DNA of 64,000 nt. It comes from Candidatus Protochlamydia sp. GTDB taxonomy: Bacteria > Chlamydiota > Chlamydiia > Chlamydiales > Parachlamydiaceae. Shown here in pieces: positions 25,173 through 34,322 of this stretch. Position 1 is the first letter of the stretch; every line of letters starts with the position of its first letter. Made by a program: the position numbers and the translations under genes. The stretch lies in assembly GCA_013695355.1 (NCBI GenBank), contig JACDAQ010000016.1:113473-177472 (forward strand), written 5' to 3'. The notes beneath the pieces are model-generated. The model saw only the letters and a program-made list of their open reading frames with translations, had not been told where the DNA came from and ran no database searches.

Positions 25173-26609
25173 TTAATTTCTTTTAAGGATGGGGTGCTTG
25201 GCTGCCCGCACTTCATCCAAACGGGCCACCGACTGAAGATGAGGGGCCTCTTTGACCAAAGCAGGATTGGTTTTTATTTCCTCAACTATTTTCTCCAAGA
25301 CCTCAACAAAATAATCAAGGGTGGCTTTTGACTCGCTTTCAGTAGGCTCGATCAAGATGCACTCTTTAATGATCAATGGAAAGTAGACCGTCGGGGCATG
25401 CACGCCATAATCTAATAAACGCTTGGCAATATCATAGGCGCGAACGCCTTGATCTAAATAATTGTCAGCCTGAACTACAAATTCATGCATACAGAATTCT
25501 CCAAATGGTATTGTAAACAGGTGGCTGATCTTATGCTTTAAATAATTTGCATTCAGCACAGCCATTTCTGCGATACGTCTCAAACCATAATGGCCATGCA
25601 ATTTGGCGTATAGGTAAGCTCTCAGATAAATTAAAAAATTCCCATGAAAAGCGGCCATTTGACCAATGCTTGAAGAATTTTGCCAAATAATTTGGTAACC
25701 CTTGTTTGTTTTTTCAACCTGGGGAACGGGAAGATAAGGCCTTAACCGCTCATTGCATAGTACAGGTCCGGAACCTGGTCCTCCTCCTCCATGGGGTGTG
25801 GAAAATGTCTTATGTAAATTGATGTGCATGACATCAAATCCCATTTCGCCCGGTCTTGCAACATTTAAAATCGAATTTAAATTAGCCCCGTCATAATAAA
25901 GAAAGCCTCCAGCCTCATGCACAATGCGGGCTATCTCTTCAATTACTGGACTGAACAACCCAAGCGTATTAGGGTTTGTCAGCATCAATCCCGCAGTTTT
26001 AGGAGATACCAGGCTCATTAAATGCCCGATGTCCAGATCCCCTTTTGCATTGGTCTTTATGGGAACAGTTTTATACCCTCCCATGGTGGCAGTGGCTGGA
26101 TTCGTGCCATGCGCATTATCAGGGATAAGTATTTCCGTACGCTCAAAGTCCCCTTTGTCCAGATGATAAGCAGCAATCATTTGAATCCCGGTAAATTCCC
26201 CCTGCGCTCCTGCGTTAGGAACCAAAGTGCCTCCCCTCATTCCGCAAAGGGTGCATAAAAATTCAATCAATTCAAAAATAACCTGTAAATTCCCCTGGAC
26301 TGTCTCATCGGGTGCAAGCGGATGAGTGCGGGTAAATCCTGGTAAGTTTGCACACCATTCATTAATCCTGGGATTCAGCTTCATAGTGCAGCTTCCCAGG
26401 GGGTAAAAATTCGTATCTATTCCCATATTTTTTTTGGCCAAACCTGTAAAATGGCGCGTGAGATCAATTTCTGATATTTCTGGTAAATGAAGCGGGGCCT
26501 GCCTGAGCAGAGCTTTGGCAGGGCGAAAAGCTTGAAATGCTTCAGCATTAGCAGGTAGGCTATAAGCATGCTGCCCGGCTTGAGATTTTTCAAAAATAGT
26601 TTTGGTCAT
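25173..26609 (-). CDS. gcvPB: Glycine dehydrogenase (decarboxylating) subunit 2
   Basis: A 478-residue C-terminal half of the split P-protein, which decarboxylates glycine with pyridoxal phosphate. The PLP lysine sits in 'HINLHKTFSTPHGGGGPG', and other family blocks include 'NTNFYPLGSCTMKLNPR' and 'NAGAQGEFTGIQMI'. Length is typical. Its ATG overlaps a TGA (ATGA) that belongs to a leftover copy of the gcvPA 3' end, showing that gcvPA was once directly upstream and coupled. Now a two-gene cassette of about 1.4 kb separates them. Confidence 0.96.
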   Translation of the reverse strand: MTKTIFEKSQAGQHAYSLPANAEAFQAFRPAKALLRQAPLHLPEISEIDLTRHFTGLAKKNMGIDTNFYPLGSCTMKLNPRINEWCANLPGFTRTHPLAPDETVQGNLQVIFELIEFLCTLCGMRGGTLVPNAGAQGEFTGIQMIAAYHLDKGDFERTEILIPDNAHGTNPATATMGGYKTVPIKTNAKGDLDIGHLMSLVSPKTAGLMLTNPNTLGLFSPVIEEIARIVHEAGGFLYYDGANLNSILNVARPGEMGFDVMHINLHKTFSTPHGGGGPGSGPVLCNERLRPYLPVPQVEKTNKGYQIIWQNSSSIGQMAAFHGNFLIYLRAYLYAKLHGHYGLRRIAEMAVLNANYLKHKISHLFTIPFGEFCMHEFVVQADNYLDQGVRAYDIAKRLLDYGVHAPTVYFPLIIKECILIEPTESESKATLDYFVEVLEKIVEEIKTNPALVKEAPHLQSVARLDEVRAAKHPILKRN

Positions 26610-26698
26610 AGGTCTTTTGCCACCTCAATAAAGCGATCTAATTGGGCTTGATTTTGGTTTCTGTAAGGCGACAGTGCGTGAATAAAACAGCTTTTCAT
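26606..26698 (-). pseudogene. Remnant/duplicate of the gcvPA 3' end, a 30-codon mini-frame
   Basis: The last 16 or so codons read 'NQAQLDRFIEVAKDL', almost identical to the true gcvPA end 'NQAKLDRFIEVAREL'. At DNA level about 47 bp (from 26625) match 28128 onward at roughly 90 percent. It is open from ATG 26698 to TGA 26606, and this TGA overlaps the gcvPB ATG. It could still couple translation into gcvPB, which is an inference. Confidence 0.75.
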
Positions 26699-26707
26699 GA
26701 AAAATCT

Positions 26708-27349
26708 TCAAAATGGGGATTTTTCTATCCCATCATGAGAAAGCCAAAGTTTTACAATGTCGAGATTATCTTTCTGCGTACTGTTCAAAAGCACTCTCTC
26801 AATTTCTTTTGGAATTCCTAATTTACGGGCAAGCCCCAGAATATCAAATAAATCTTTTTCACGAAATGAATTGAGCTTTAAAAGGTAAATTGAAACCAAA
26901 TCAGCAGTTGGACATCCCATTTTTTCTGACTCTGGGTCTATTCCAATTTTTTTTGGATTTTTAGTGTTATCTGGAAAACTATGTCCTGCAATTAAAAAAT
27001 CTACATACCCTCCACTTGGAGCAATCCAGGAGACAACTCCACAGGCAGCCAAATCACGACGCCATCCTATAGGAGGATTTGGTAGGTTATTTTGAGAAAT
27101 AAATAGATCTAAATCGTTGGTTAATCGAATTTCATCATCATTAAGTTCTTGATATGTAGGCTTTAAATGTTTAATCAGAGCCATTGATCCTACAATAACG
27201 GGGTTCACCCCCTTTTCCTGCAAAAAAATCATCAATTGTTCAATTTCAGATTCAGTAGGGGGAACATTAGGCCCATCATTTTTCTTTGAATGGCTTTAAG
27301 TTAGATATCCTAAAAGATATTTTCCAATAAAATTTTTAATTTCTTTCAT
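26708..27349 (-). pseudogene. Nucleotidyltransferase-like protein with an in-frame stop near its start
   Basis: From an ATG at 27349 (GGAG 7 nt upstream) the frame reads 17 codons ('MKEIKNFIGKYLLGYLT'), meets TAA at 27296-27298, then stays open to 26708. The full span (213 codons plus the stop) aligns with the neighbouring 215-residue paralogue, so the stop is a nonsense mutation. The open part carries a nucleotidyltransferase-type pattern: 'NPVIVGSMALIKHL' (GS motif) and 'LTNDLDLFIS' (DxD). A shorter 174-175 residue product could start at ATG 27232 or TTG 27235. Relatives include AbiEii/MNT-type toxins and other transferases. The gene lies in the cassette splitting gcvPA from gcvPB. Confidence 0.65.
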
Positions 27350-27383
27350 TAGCAATCTCCAAATTTTAAAAAGCACAAAAAAA

Positions 27384-28031
27384 CTATTTTTTTTCGCTTA
27401 ACCTTATTTTAGCCCAATGCCGTAAAAATTCTAGCTTCTGTCGTTGAGTATCATTCCATAATTTTAAATCTATGTCCTGAGGAATTTCTAATTTTCTTGT
27501 TAGCATCATAAGATCAAAAATATCTCTTTCCTTTTTTGAATTCAGCTTCATCCTAAAAAGAGTTTCAACATTTAGAACTGGACAATTCATCAGAGCTGAT
27601 TCATGATCTTTGCATGACTCTGTTATGTTCTCTAGATCTAAGGGAAATTCTTCTTTAAAATTAAAAAATTTAACATATCCATTAGATGGTGAAATCCAAC
27701 AAAGCCTTGGAAGTGATTCTTTATCTAAATGCCAATCGTTGAAAAGTTGTTTTGGTAGTTTAGAAACTAGCAAATCAATTGTCTGAATAGGTCGATAAAT
27801 TCGATTTTGAATATCAGCCGTTGTGACAACCAAATGTTTCATAACTGCTAAAGTTCCGATTATGACAGGATTTAGATGATTTTCTTGCAAAAACGAGATT
27901 AATTTTTGAAGCTCTTCAGCAGTAGGAGGTATTTTTATAACTTGTTCAGATTCAACAAAAGGATTTCTAATACGCGATTCTTTAAGAAATGCGGCAAAAT
28001 ATTTTTCAATAAAATTTTGCATTTTATTCAT
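27384..28031 (-). CDS. Nucleotidyltransferase-fold paralogue
   Basis: A 215-residue paralogue of the downstream gene: both share 'NFIxKY', 'LQExxxNPVIxG', the lead into 'KHL', and a C-terminal 'KLNSxxExDxFDxxxLxRKLxIP'. Here the GS motif is 'VIIGTLAVMKHL' and the acidic motif is 'QTIDLLVS', so one Asp of DxD is missing and catalysis is doubtful. It is AT-rich relative to gcv genes. It lies between gcvPA and gcvPB and is transcribed in their direction. An antitoxin or inactive partner role is possible but unsupported. Confidence 0.65.
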   Translation of the reverse strand: MNKMQNFIEKYFAAFLKESRIRNPFVESEQVIKIPPTAEELQKLISFLQENHLNPVIIGTLAVMKHLVVTTADIQNRIYRPIQTIDLLVSKLPKQLFNDWHLDKESLPRLCWISPSNGYVKFFNFKEEFPLDLENITESCKDHESALMNCPVLNVETLFRMKLNSKKERDIFDLMMLTRKLEIPQDIDLKLWNDTQRQKLEFLRHWAKIRLSEKK

Positions 28032-28102
28032 TTAATAAGCTCAAATTTTTGTGAACTTGTTATCATATTTTCAAAAGCATTTCTTTACAAGATCCAAATT
28101 CC

Positions 28103-29446
28103 TTATTTTTTTAGTTCCCTAGCCACCTCAATAAAGCGGTCTAATTTGGCCTGATTTTTGGTTTCAGTGACTGCGATCAGCAAACTTTTTTCAAATTGGG
28201 GATGGTAGCGGCGAAGCTCAATTCCAGGCTCAATTCCGGCTTTTCTAAAATGATTCACGACTTCGTCAATTGGCCGACTGAAATCAGCTACGAATTCATT
28301 AAATGTCGGATATTGGTCCCAGACATGTACGCCAGCTAGGGATAAATGATATTTAAGGTAATGGGCCCTTTGATAATTTGTCAGAGCCAATGCCTTTGCA
28401 CCTTCCTTACCATACCATAGCATGGATATCAAGCTTGCCAAGGCTGCCAAAGCTTGATTGGTACAAATATTAGAGGTTGCCTTCTCCCTGCGGATATGCT
28501 GTTCGCGCGCCTGCAAGGTCAAAACAAAGCCCCGCTTTCCTTTTGTATCGGCAGTCTCTCCCACAATTCGCCCGGGAAGCTGGCGCAATAGCTCTGTCTG
28601 GCAGCCCATGTAGCCGGCATAAGGACCTCCAAATCCCAATGTCAGCCCAAATGGCTGACAATCTCCGACAGCGATATCCACTCCCTGTTCAGCGGCAGAC
28701 ATGAACAAGCCATAGGAGATGGGATTCGCGCAAAGTATAGTCACGGCACCCTTTTCTTTAGCAAGGCGTGAGACTATTTTAACATCTTCTAATATGCCGA
28801 AAAAATTGGGGGATTGTATCAGCACGGCAGCAGTGTCTTCATCTAGTTTTTCTTCAAAGGCATTATGATTAATGGCTCCTCCTTCTTGTAAGAAGGGTAT
28901 CCATTCAATTTTGCCAGGCTGATTTTTCAAGTATTGTTCGATCACTCCTTTATAATGGGGATGTAAGGAGTCTGCCACCAGCACCTTGGGCCTGGTCTTT
29001 TGAAACCTTAAAGCCATTAATAAAGCTTCGGCACAGGCAGAGGCCCCATCATACACAGAGGCATTGGCCGCATCCATTCCGGTCAATGCACAAATAGCGG
29101 ACTGGAATTCAAATATAATTTGAAGCATGCCTTGAGAAGCTTCGGCCTGATAGGGGGTGTAGGAGGTGAGAAATTCTGATTTGCTGCAAATGGCAGGAAT
29201 AAGGGCTGGAATATGGTGGTCATAAGCACCCCCTCCCAGATAATTATCTAAGATAGAAAAAGTATTGCGGGCCGCCAGGCTTTCCATCGTCTGCATCCCT
29301 TCATATTCCGACATTCCATCATCTGTTAAAGGAGAAGGAAGGATCAAAGTAGGAGGAATGCTTTTAAAAAGCTCTTCGACATTGGTAATGCCCATCTCTG
29401 AAAGCATGGCTTTGATTTGGGGAAGCCGATTTGAAATAAAGTCCAT
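28103..29446 (-). CDS. gcvPA: Glycine dehydrogenase (decarboxylating) subunit 1
   Basis: A 447-residue N-terminal half of the split P-protein. Family blocks include 'TPYQAEASQGMLQIIFEFQS', 'DGASACAEALLMA' and 'FGGPYAGYMGCQ'. It works with GcvPB to decarboxylate glycine and pass the aminomethyl group to lipoyl-GcvH. The ribosome site AAGAGG precedes the ATG, 18 bp after gcvH. Its 3' end is duplicated next to gcvPB, which marks where the cassette entered. Confidence 0.96.
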   Translation of the reverse strand: MDFISNRLPQIKAMLSEMGITNVEELFKSIPPTLILPSPLTDDGMSEYEGMQTMESLAARNTFSILDNYLGGGAYDHHIPALIPAICSKSEFLTSYTPYQAEASQGMLQIIFEFQSAICALTGMDAANASVYDGASACAEALLMALRFQKTRPKVLVADSLHPHYKGVIEQYLKNQPGKIEWIPFLQEGGAINHNAFEEKLDEDTAAVLIQSPNFFGILEDVKIVSRLAKEKGAVTILCANPISYGLFMSAAEQGVDIAVGDCQPFGLTLGFGGPYAGYMGCQTELLRQLPGRIVGETADTKGKRGFVLTLQAREQHIRREKATSNICTNQALAALASLISMLWYGKEGAKALALTNYQRAHYLKYHLSLAGVHVWDQYPTFNEFVADFSRPIDEVVNHFRKAGIEPGIELRRYHPQFEKSLLIAVTETKNQAKLDRFIEVARELKK

Positions 29447-29464
29447 TAGACCTCTTTTGGTATA

Positions 29465-29833
29465 TTATGCCCCGTTCAACATCGCTTGGTAAGCAGTGAG
29501 GTCCATCAAAAGGTCAAGTTCAGCAAGATTCGAGGGGCGTATCTTTATAATCCACCCCTGCTCTTGAGGTGCCTGGTTGATCAATTCTGGGGTGGATGAA
29601 AGATTTTGATTTACCTCTACAATTTCACCGCTTACAGGTGAGTAAACATCCGCAGCGGCTTTTGTCGATTCAAGAACAGCGATTTCCTGGCCGGCGTTCA
29701 CATTTTTTCCAAGAGCGGGCAATTCAACATAAACGATGTCTCCCAGTTCCTTTTGAGCATATTGGGTGATCCCTATGCGGACGACACCAGAATTCTCTAG
29801 ATCGGTCCATTCGTGCGAATCTGTAAATTTCAT
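29465..29833 (-). CDS. gcvH: Glycine cleavage system H protein
   Basis: A 122-residue lipoyl carrier protein. The lipoylated lysine is K58 in 'VLESTKAAADVYSPV', the family signature. I chose the ATG at 29833 (AAGGAA upstream), because its ATGA overlaps the gcvT stop; a longer frame from 29878 lies inside gcvT. It shuttles the aminomethyl group between P, T and L proteins. The lipoate ligase at 35.4-36.1 kb could supply its cofactor. Chlamydia keeps gcvH even where P and T proteins are lost; here the whole system is present except the L protein, which is probably elsewhere. Confidence 0.95.
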   Translation of the reverse strand: MKFTDSHEWTDLENSGVVRIGITQYAQKELGDIVYVELPALGKNVNAGQEIAVLESTKAAADVYSPVSGEIVEVNQNLSSTPELINQAPQEQGWIIKIRPSNLAELDLLMDLTAYQAMLNGA

Positions 29834-30885
29834 GCATGTTTCCTTATAAAGGGCAAGGGCACCACTTGGGCGCGGCACCTGCTTTGCCGGATTTGTACAT
29901 CAATTAATTCACCCAAAACTAATGGCGGGTGGGCTAGAATCAACCCGATTGCTCCATCGAGAGTAGGAGAAAATGAGCCTGAAGTCACCTCACCAATGTG
30001 AACTTCTTCTTTGTACACAGGGAAGCCCTGGCGGGCGATACCCGGCTCTAAAAGCTTAATTCCATAAGCCGTCCTTTTCAATGAACTTTCTTTTAACTCA
30101 ATTAACGACTTTTTACCTAAGAAATCTTCTTTCTCCCATTTTATGGTCCAGGCGGAAATACTTTCATTGGCCTTAATTTGATCCGATAATTCATGTCCGT
30201 AAAGTGCAAAGCCCATTTCCAATCGCAAAGTATCCCTTGCTCCGAGACCGATCGGCTGGATCCCCGCGTTGATCATTCTGTCCCATAAAATAATAATCTG
30301 CTCATCAGGTCCGTAAATTTCAAAGCCGCCCGCTCCCGTATAACCCGTTCGGGAGATGATTAAAGAGCCTGATTCCATCCATTGCATGGGCTTAAGCCTT
30401 TCGGCTTCCGGATATAACTTTTCAAGGAAAGTTCCTGCCTGTGGCCCTTGGAGGGCAATAATCCCGCGACCTTTGTAATTATCATTAACCGTCACGCTGA
30501 AACCCTGAGCATAGGCTTCTAGATGGGTTAGATCTTTTTGTCGGTTGCCTGCATTTACAATAACAAAAAAATTAAAGGCATCTTGGCGATAGACAATCAC
30601 ATCATCGATGCACGTTCCATCTTCACGACACCAGACAGTGTAAGTGGCAGTATGCTCTCCCTTGCCCGAAATCCGATTAACCGACAAATAGTCGAGTAAT
30701 TTCTCCGCGTCATGTCCATGGACGTGGATCTGTCCCATATGCGATACATCGAATAATCCCATGTTTTCTCGCACTGTGCGATGTTCTATCACGGTTCCCT
30801 GATAATGAATCGGCATTTCCCAGCCTCCGAAAGGGGCCAATTTTGCGCCTAATTCAATATGCCTGGAATAGAGTGCGGTTTTCAT
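29830..30885 (-). CDS. gcvT: Glycine cleavage system T protein (aminomethyltransferase)
   Basis: A 351-residue tetrahydrofolate-dependent enzyme that releases ammonia and makes methylene-THF. Landmarks are 'KLAPFGGWEMPIHY', 'MGLFDVSHMGQIHV', 'RTGYTGAGGFEIYGP' and 'GLGARDTLRLEMGFALYG' (the folate Asp in RDTLR). The ATG at 30885 is chosen because it overlaps the upstream stop as ATGA. The chain of ATGA overlaps (CBM9-like to gcvT to gcvH) points to one translationally coupled operon. Confidence 0.95.
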   Translation of the reverse strand: MKTALYSRHIELGAKLAPFGGWEMPIHYQGTVIEHRTVRENMGLFDVSHMGQIHVHGHDAEKLLDYLSVNRISGKGEHTATYTVWCREDGTCIDDVIVYRQDAFNFFVIVNAGNRQKDLTHLEAYAQGFSVTVNDNYKGRGIIALQGPQAGTFLEKLYPEAERLKPMQWMESGSLIISRTGYTGAGGFEIYGPDEQIIILWDRMINAGIQPIGLGARDTLRLEMGFALYGHELSDQIKANESISAWTIKWEKEDFLGKKSLIELKESSLKRTAYGIKLLEPGIARQGFPVYKEEVHIGEVTSGSFSPTLDGAIGLILAHPPLVLGELIDVQIRQSRCRAQVVPLPFIRKHA

Positions 30886-31517
30886 TTTAGTAGCTTTATT
30901 GATGCCCATAAGGAAGGCTGCTGTTCAAGTTGAAAATCCTGGGAGACTACTGAAAAATGTTGTGAGGGCCCGCTTATGCGGTTAATGCGATAGGTAAAGC
31001 CAAGCCTGGAAATTTGGCCTGGATCATAGCCATAAAGGCAATGGGAAGGAATAAAAATTCGCATCAAATAAGAATCTTTTTTTAATAGCGCTTCCAAATG
31101 AAGGGCCCCAGGATCGCATAGAGGGTGATTTTCCTCTTCCGTTCTGAAGTGGGTCAATTCACCGCATGAAGTTGATTCAACCGTTTGAGGCAAAAAGAAA
31201 AAATGGTGGCAAAATCGTGTATTGAATCCTGATGTTTTGACATCCCTTGTATCAATAAAGAGTTCAACACTGTCTGCTTTTGAAACATTCGGATAAACCG
31301 AACGCACAGCAGGCTGATTGATTTGAACAAGAAAGGAGAGCCCCTCTTCATGCCAGCCCATTGCCATTTTTGCAAAATTATACTCATGGCAAAGAACACT
31401 GGTCTTCGGCAATTCACTGACCCATGAAAGCCGCTCTGCTTTTGGCAGGTAGCGGCATTCATAAGAAATTGCAAAAAACTCAATCGGACTTAAGGAAAAA
31501 GGGGTGCTTTCAAACAA
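30882..31517 (-). CDS. CBM9/DOMON-like domain protein
   Basis: A 211-residue protein with a carbohydrate-binding-module-9-like beta-sandwich pattern, most clearly 'SKADSVELFIDTRDVKTSGF' (the family 'DSVELFID' strand), and 'LEALLKKDSYLMRIFIPSHCL'. There is no signal peptide. The same kind of gene sits beside gcvH in Chlamydia (CT283 next to CT282), so the link is conserved in the order; its role there is unknown. Its last codons overlap gcvT by ATGA. Confidence 0.7.
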   Translation of the reverse strand: MFESTPFSLSPIEFFAISYECRYLPKAERLSWVSELPKTSVLCHEYNFAKMAMGWHEEGLSFLVQINQPAVRSVYPNVSKADSVELFIDTRDVKTSGFNTRFCHHFFFLPQTVESTSCGELTHFRTEEENHPLCDPGALHLEALLKKDSYLMRIFIPSHCLYGYDPGQISRLGFTYRINRISGPSQHFSVVSQDFQLEQQPSLWASIKLLK

Positions 31518-31542
31518 TTATACCTCTTGATTCATTGCCCTG

Positions 31543-33951
31543 TTAAAAGTCAGACAAAAAAACGTCTTCTTTAGGTGCCGGATCTTCCTGCGGCGTTTGA
31601 AGAAAGGCGAGCGAGATAGCTTTTTTCTCTTCAATTTTTTCCAATACATGCTCCATTAATGTTTTTTGGGCCTCGATAGATAACAAAGCCTGAGCTCTTT
31701 TAGTTTGCTCTGCAATGGCTATTTCCTGACCGGCAGTATCCACTCCCCGCTCAAGGACTTGAAAAAAAGCCAAATCTCCGTTAGCAGGAGCATGCAAAGC
31801 ACTCCAAGTTCCAACCGGTAAAGAAAAAGCAACCGCTGAGTCCATTCCTTCTTCCTTTTCCTGTCTTTTCACAGCAACCGTTGTTTTTTCCAACAGCCAC
31901 TGATCTGATAAGGGAGGGCGTTGGCTCAAATTCTCCGATCCTTTTTCCCCATTTTTTCTAATAAATTGAGATTCACTTTCCGGATTTTTAACTAATTCAT
32001 TCTTGATCGTATTTATATGGGGGTAGAAGCGCAAGGTTGCAGCCTGGTCTTTATTTTCGCTGCTATGCTGCTCTGTTGCAAGCTCTTTCTGAATAGGTTT
32101 CAAAGCATCCAATATGTTTTTAAAATAATTATCAGCCACACTTTCCTGGACATCTTTGAAAGGTTTCCATTCCTGTTTATCATTTTGATAGTCTGATGGA
32201 TTCTGCACCCGCAGAGCGATATAATACTTTTCCAACATACGATTTTTTACTCGGTCCATTGTTCCATCAGCCAAAGCTTCAGCAAAAGTAAGAATATCTG
32301 GTTTTCCCCCTTTATCAAGTACCTCTATACGGTAATAGGCCTTATCATCTGAAGAATAAAGAACATGTGCCGGATCCCCAATTTTCGCATTATCAAGAGA
32401 TTTTATAAAAGCGGTTCTTTTTTCCTTTGTGTCCATTCCACCGATAGGAAAACTCCCCCCTTCTTCCCTCAACCCTAATAAGATTTTTTCAGATTCGGCT
32501 GCAGCAAGGCTTTGTGAAATCCATTCGGGATGTGATTTGACAATTTTAGCTTTAGCATAGGTGTCTAATTTAGTCCTTGTTAGAGCATCCAAACTATCTA
32601 AAACCTCATAGCGCTTCTCCCGGTTATTTGCCTGCTTTACTCCAAGTTCGGGAAATTGCTTTTTCAGTAGCTCCCAATTTTGATCTTCTACTTCCCAGCT
32701 CCATAATTCCTTTATCCCGATCCGGGCCTGTAAATTTTTTTGGCTAGCCTGGGAAAATTCAATCAAGTAGCGCTTTTGCACAAGATCCGGATTAACACGA
32801 GCGACTTCTGATGAAGATAAAAACACTTTAGGTAATCCTAATGTATCTCTTGACGCACTGACAGCATCCAAGTAAGCCTGAAATTTTTGCAATGCCTCAT
32901 AATTAGCTAAACGAAGCGGTGCAGGCAGCCGGTAAAGATCAGCTGTCACTGTTTCGTGAGAGAATTCATTATATTTTTTATAGGGTAGAGTATCGACCAG
33001 GGCTGAGTAACCTGCATCCTGAAAATAGCGCCGGAACAACAATACTTGCCTCCATATTTTTACAGCTTTACTTTGATCCATATTCAAAATCCTAAGCTGC
33101 TCATCAAAATACTCTTCCGGCGAAGCCACCCCGATAGAGGGTTTATTTTTATTTTCTTGATAGCTCATTTGCGCGTGGCGAATAAGGTCAGATAATGCCT
33201 CAGCCTTTGAAACTTGATAGCCTTGAGCTTCGGCCAGAAGTGCAGTATTGATGATGAACTCACTAACCAAACGGGTAAAAGCGGGGCTAAACCAGTCCTC
33301 TAAGGTATGGTATCCGTACAATGACAGATCCATTCGGTCCAAATTTTCATCAGCGGCCAGCCAGTTGTATTGTTTTTCCTGATAGCGGAGCATCTGTTTA
33401 AGCATTGAAGGAGTAAACTGTTTTTCTGCTAAATAAAGCTTCACACGGCTATTAAAAGCTTCAGGGTTTGTCCCTTCTGCTGTATTTTTCAAAATATCGA
33501 AATGGGCGATCATATCGGGGGCAAAATAATTCCACACATTTTGCACACTTAAAAATTTAGCCTGTGGATGAGTATACAAAGAATATTTTCTTTCTTTTTC
33601 AGTGCGTTGGTTAAATGCAGGCCGCAACTCATACTGGTAAGCTTGAACAAGCTGCTGTGCCATGCCTGTTTCAAGCAAATTTTTTCTAATGACCCCGTCA
33701 TTAAGAAAATTGGGACCCCAGGCTCCGCCGTAAGATTGTTTATCTTCATTGTCGGTGGCAAGGAACCGTGCCATTTCATCGACATCCCATCTCGTAACGT
33801 CTTTTCCATCAATAGCTTTAAAAGCTATTTGTTCACTCCATTTATTGGAACCTAAAGTATTCGAAGTTCCAAAAAAAGAGAAAGAAATGATGATCATAAC
33901 TGTGATCACAAGAAAAAAATATTTCTGATATCGACGAAAAAAGTCAAGCAT
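31543..33951 (-). CDS. PpiD/SurA-like membrane-anchored periplasmic chaperone
   Basis: An 802-residue protein with one N-terminal membrane helix ('YFFLVITVMIIISFSFFG') preceded by 'MLDFFRRYQK', very like the start of PpiD ('MLQ-FIR..'). SurA-type N-domain helices follow. A parvulin domain is not clear: 'GGSFPIGGMD' and 'AHVLYSSDDKAYYRIEVLDKG' (about 500-550) could be a divergent remnant. PpiD-type proteins help outer-membrane proteins fold after Sec export. It is the first gene of the minus-strand run into gcv, 25 bp before the CBM9-like gene. Confidence 0.7.
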   Translation of the reverse strand: MLDFFRRYQKYFFLVITVMIIISFSFFGTSNTLGSNKWSEQIAFKAIDGKDVTRWDVDEMARFLATDNEDKQSYGGAWGPNFLNDGVIRKNLLETGMAQQLVQAYQYELRPAFNQRTEKERKYSLYTHPQAKFLSVQNVWNYFAPDMIAHFDILKNTAEGTNPEAFNSRVKLYLAEKQFTPSMLKQMLRYQEKQYNWLAADENLDRMDLSLYGYHTLEDWFSPAFTRLVSEFIINTALLAEAQGYQVSKAEALSDLIRHAQMSYQENKNKPSIGVASPEEYFDEQLRILNMDQSKAVKIWRQVLLFRRYFQDAGYSALVDTLPYKKYNEFSHETVTADLYRLPAPLRLANYEALQKFQAYLDAVSASRDTLGLPKVFLSSSEVARVNPDLVQKRYLIEFSQASQKNLQARIGIKELWSWEVEDQNWELLKKQFPELGVKQANNREKRYEVLDSLDALTRTKLDTYAKAKIVKSHPEWISQSLAAAESEKILLGLREEGGSFPIGGMDTKEKRTAFIKSLDNAKIGDPAHVLYSSDDKAYYRIEVLDKGGKPDILTFAEALADGTMDRVKNRMLEKYYIALRVQNPSDYQNDKQEWKPFKDVQESVADNYFKNILDALKPIQKELATEQHSSENKDQAATLRFYPHINTIKNELVKNPESESQFIRKNGEKGSENLSQRPPLSDQWLLEKTTVAVKRQEKEEGMDSAVAFSLPVGTWSALHAPANGDLAFFQVLERGVDTAGQEIAIAEQTKRAQALLSIEAQKTLMEHVLEKIEEKKAISLAFLQTPQEDPAPKEDVFLSDF

Positions 33952-34322
33952 GCAAAATAACTCCCGATTTATTTTTTCAATATCCTAGCAAAATTGGACT
34001 TTCCTATAAATGTTTAAATTATGCATTTTTAAGGGATCATCCACGCGAAACGATCTTTAAACGTGTAGAACAATAAAGTTGGCAAACTTTTTAAGGATAA
34101 AAGCAAACTTGTTAAAAATTTATTTTCTAAACTTAAACCTTTAATCGGTTAAAAAAGGCCCCTATAATATGATAATAGGCTGTTTAAGATACGCTAGCTA
34201 AGAAGTTTGGACGCATTCCAAATTTCAAACTGAGTGTTTTATTAAATAGTTTTTATTGATTTTATTTAATATTTATTATATTGTAATTTCTTACTTAATA
34301 ATAAATTTGGATTTTTTTTATA
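33952..34322. other. AT-rich divergent intergenic region
   Basis: The region separates the PpiD-like gene (minus) and the kinase-like gene (plus), so it should hold two promoters. I see no perfect -35/-10 pair, no repeat and no RNA gene. Confidence 0.4.
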
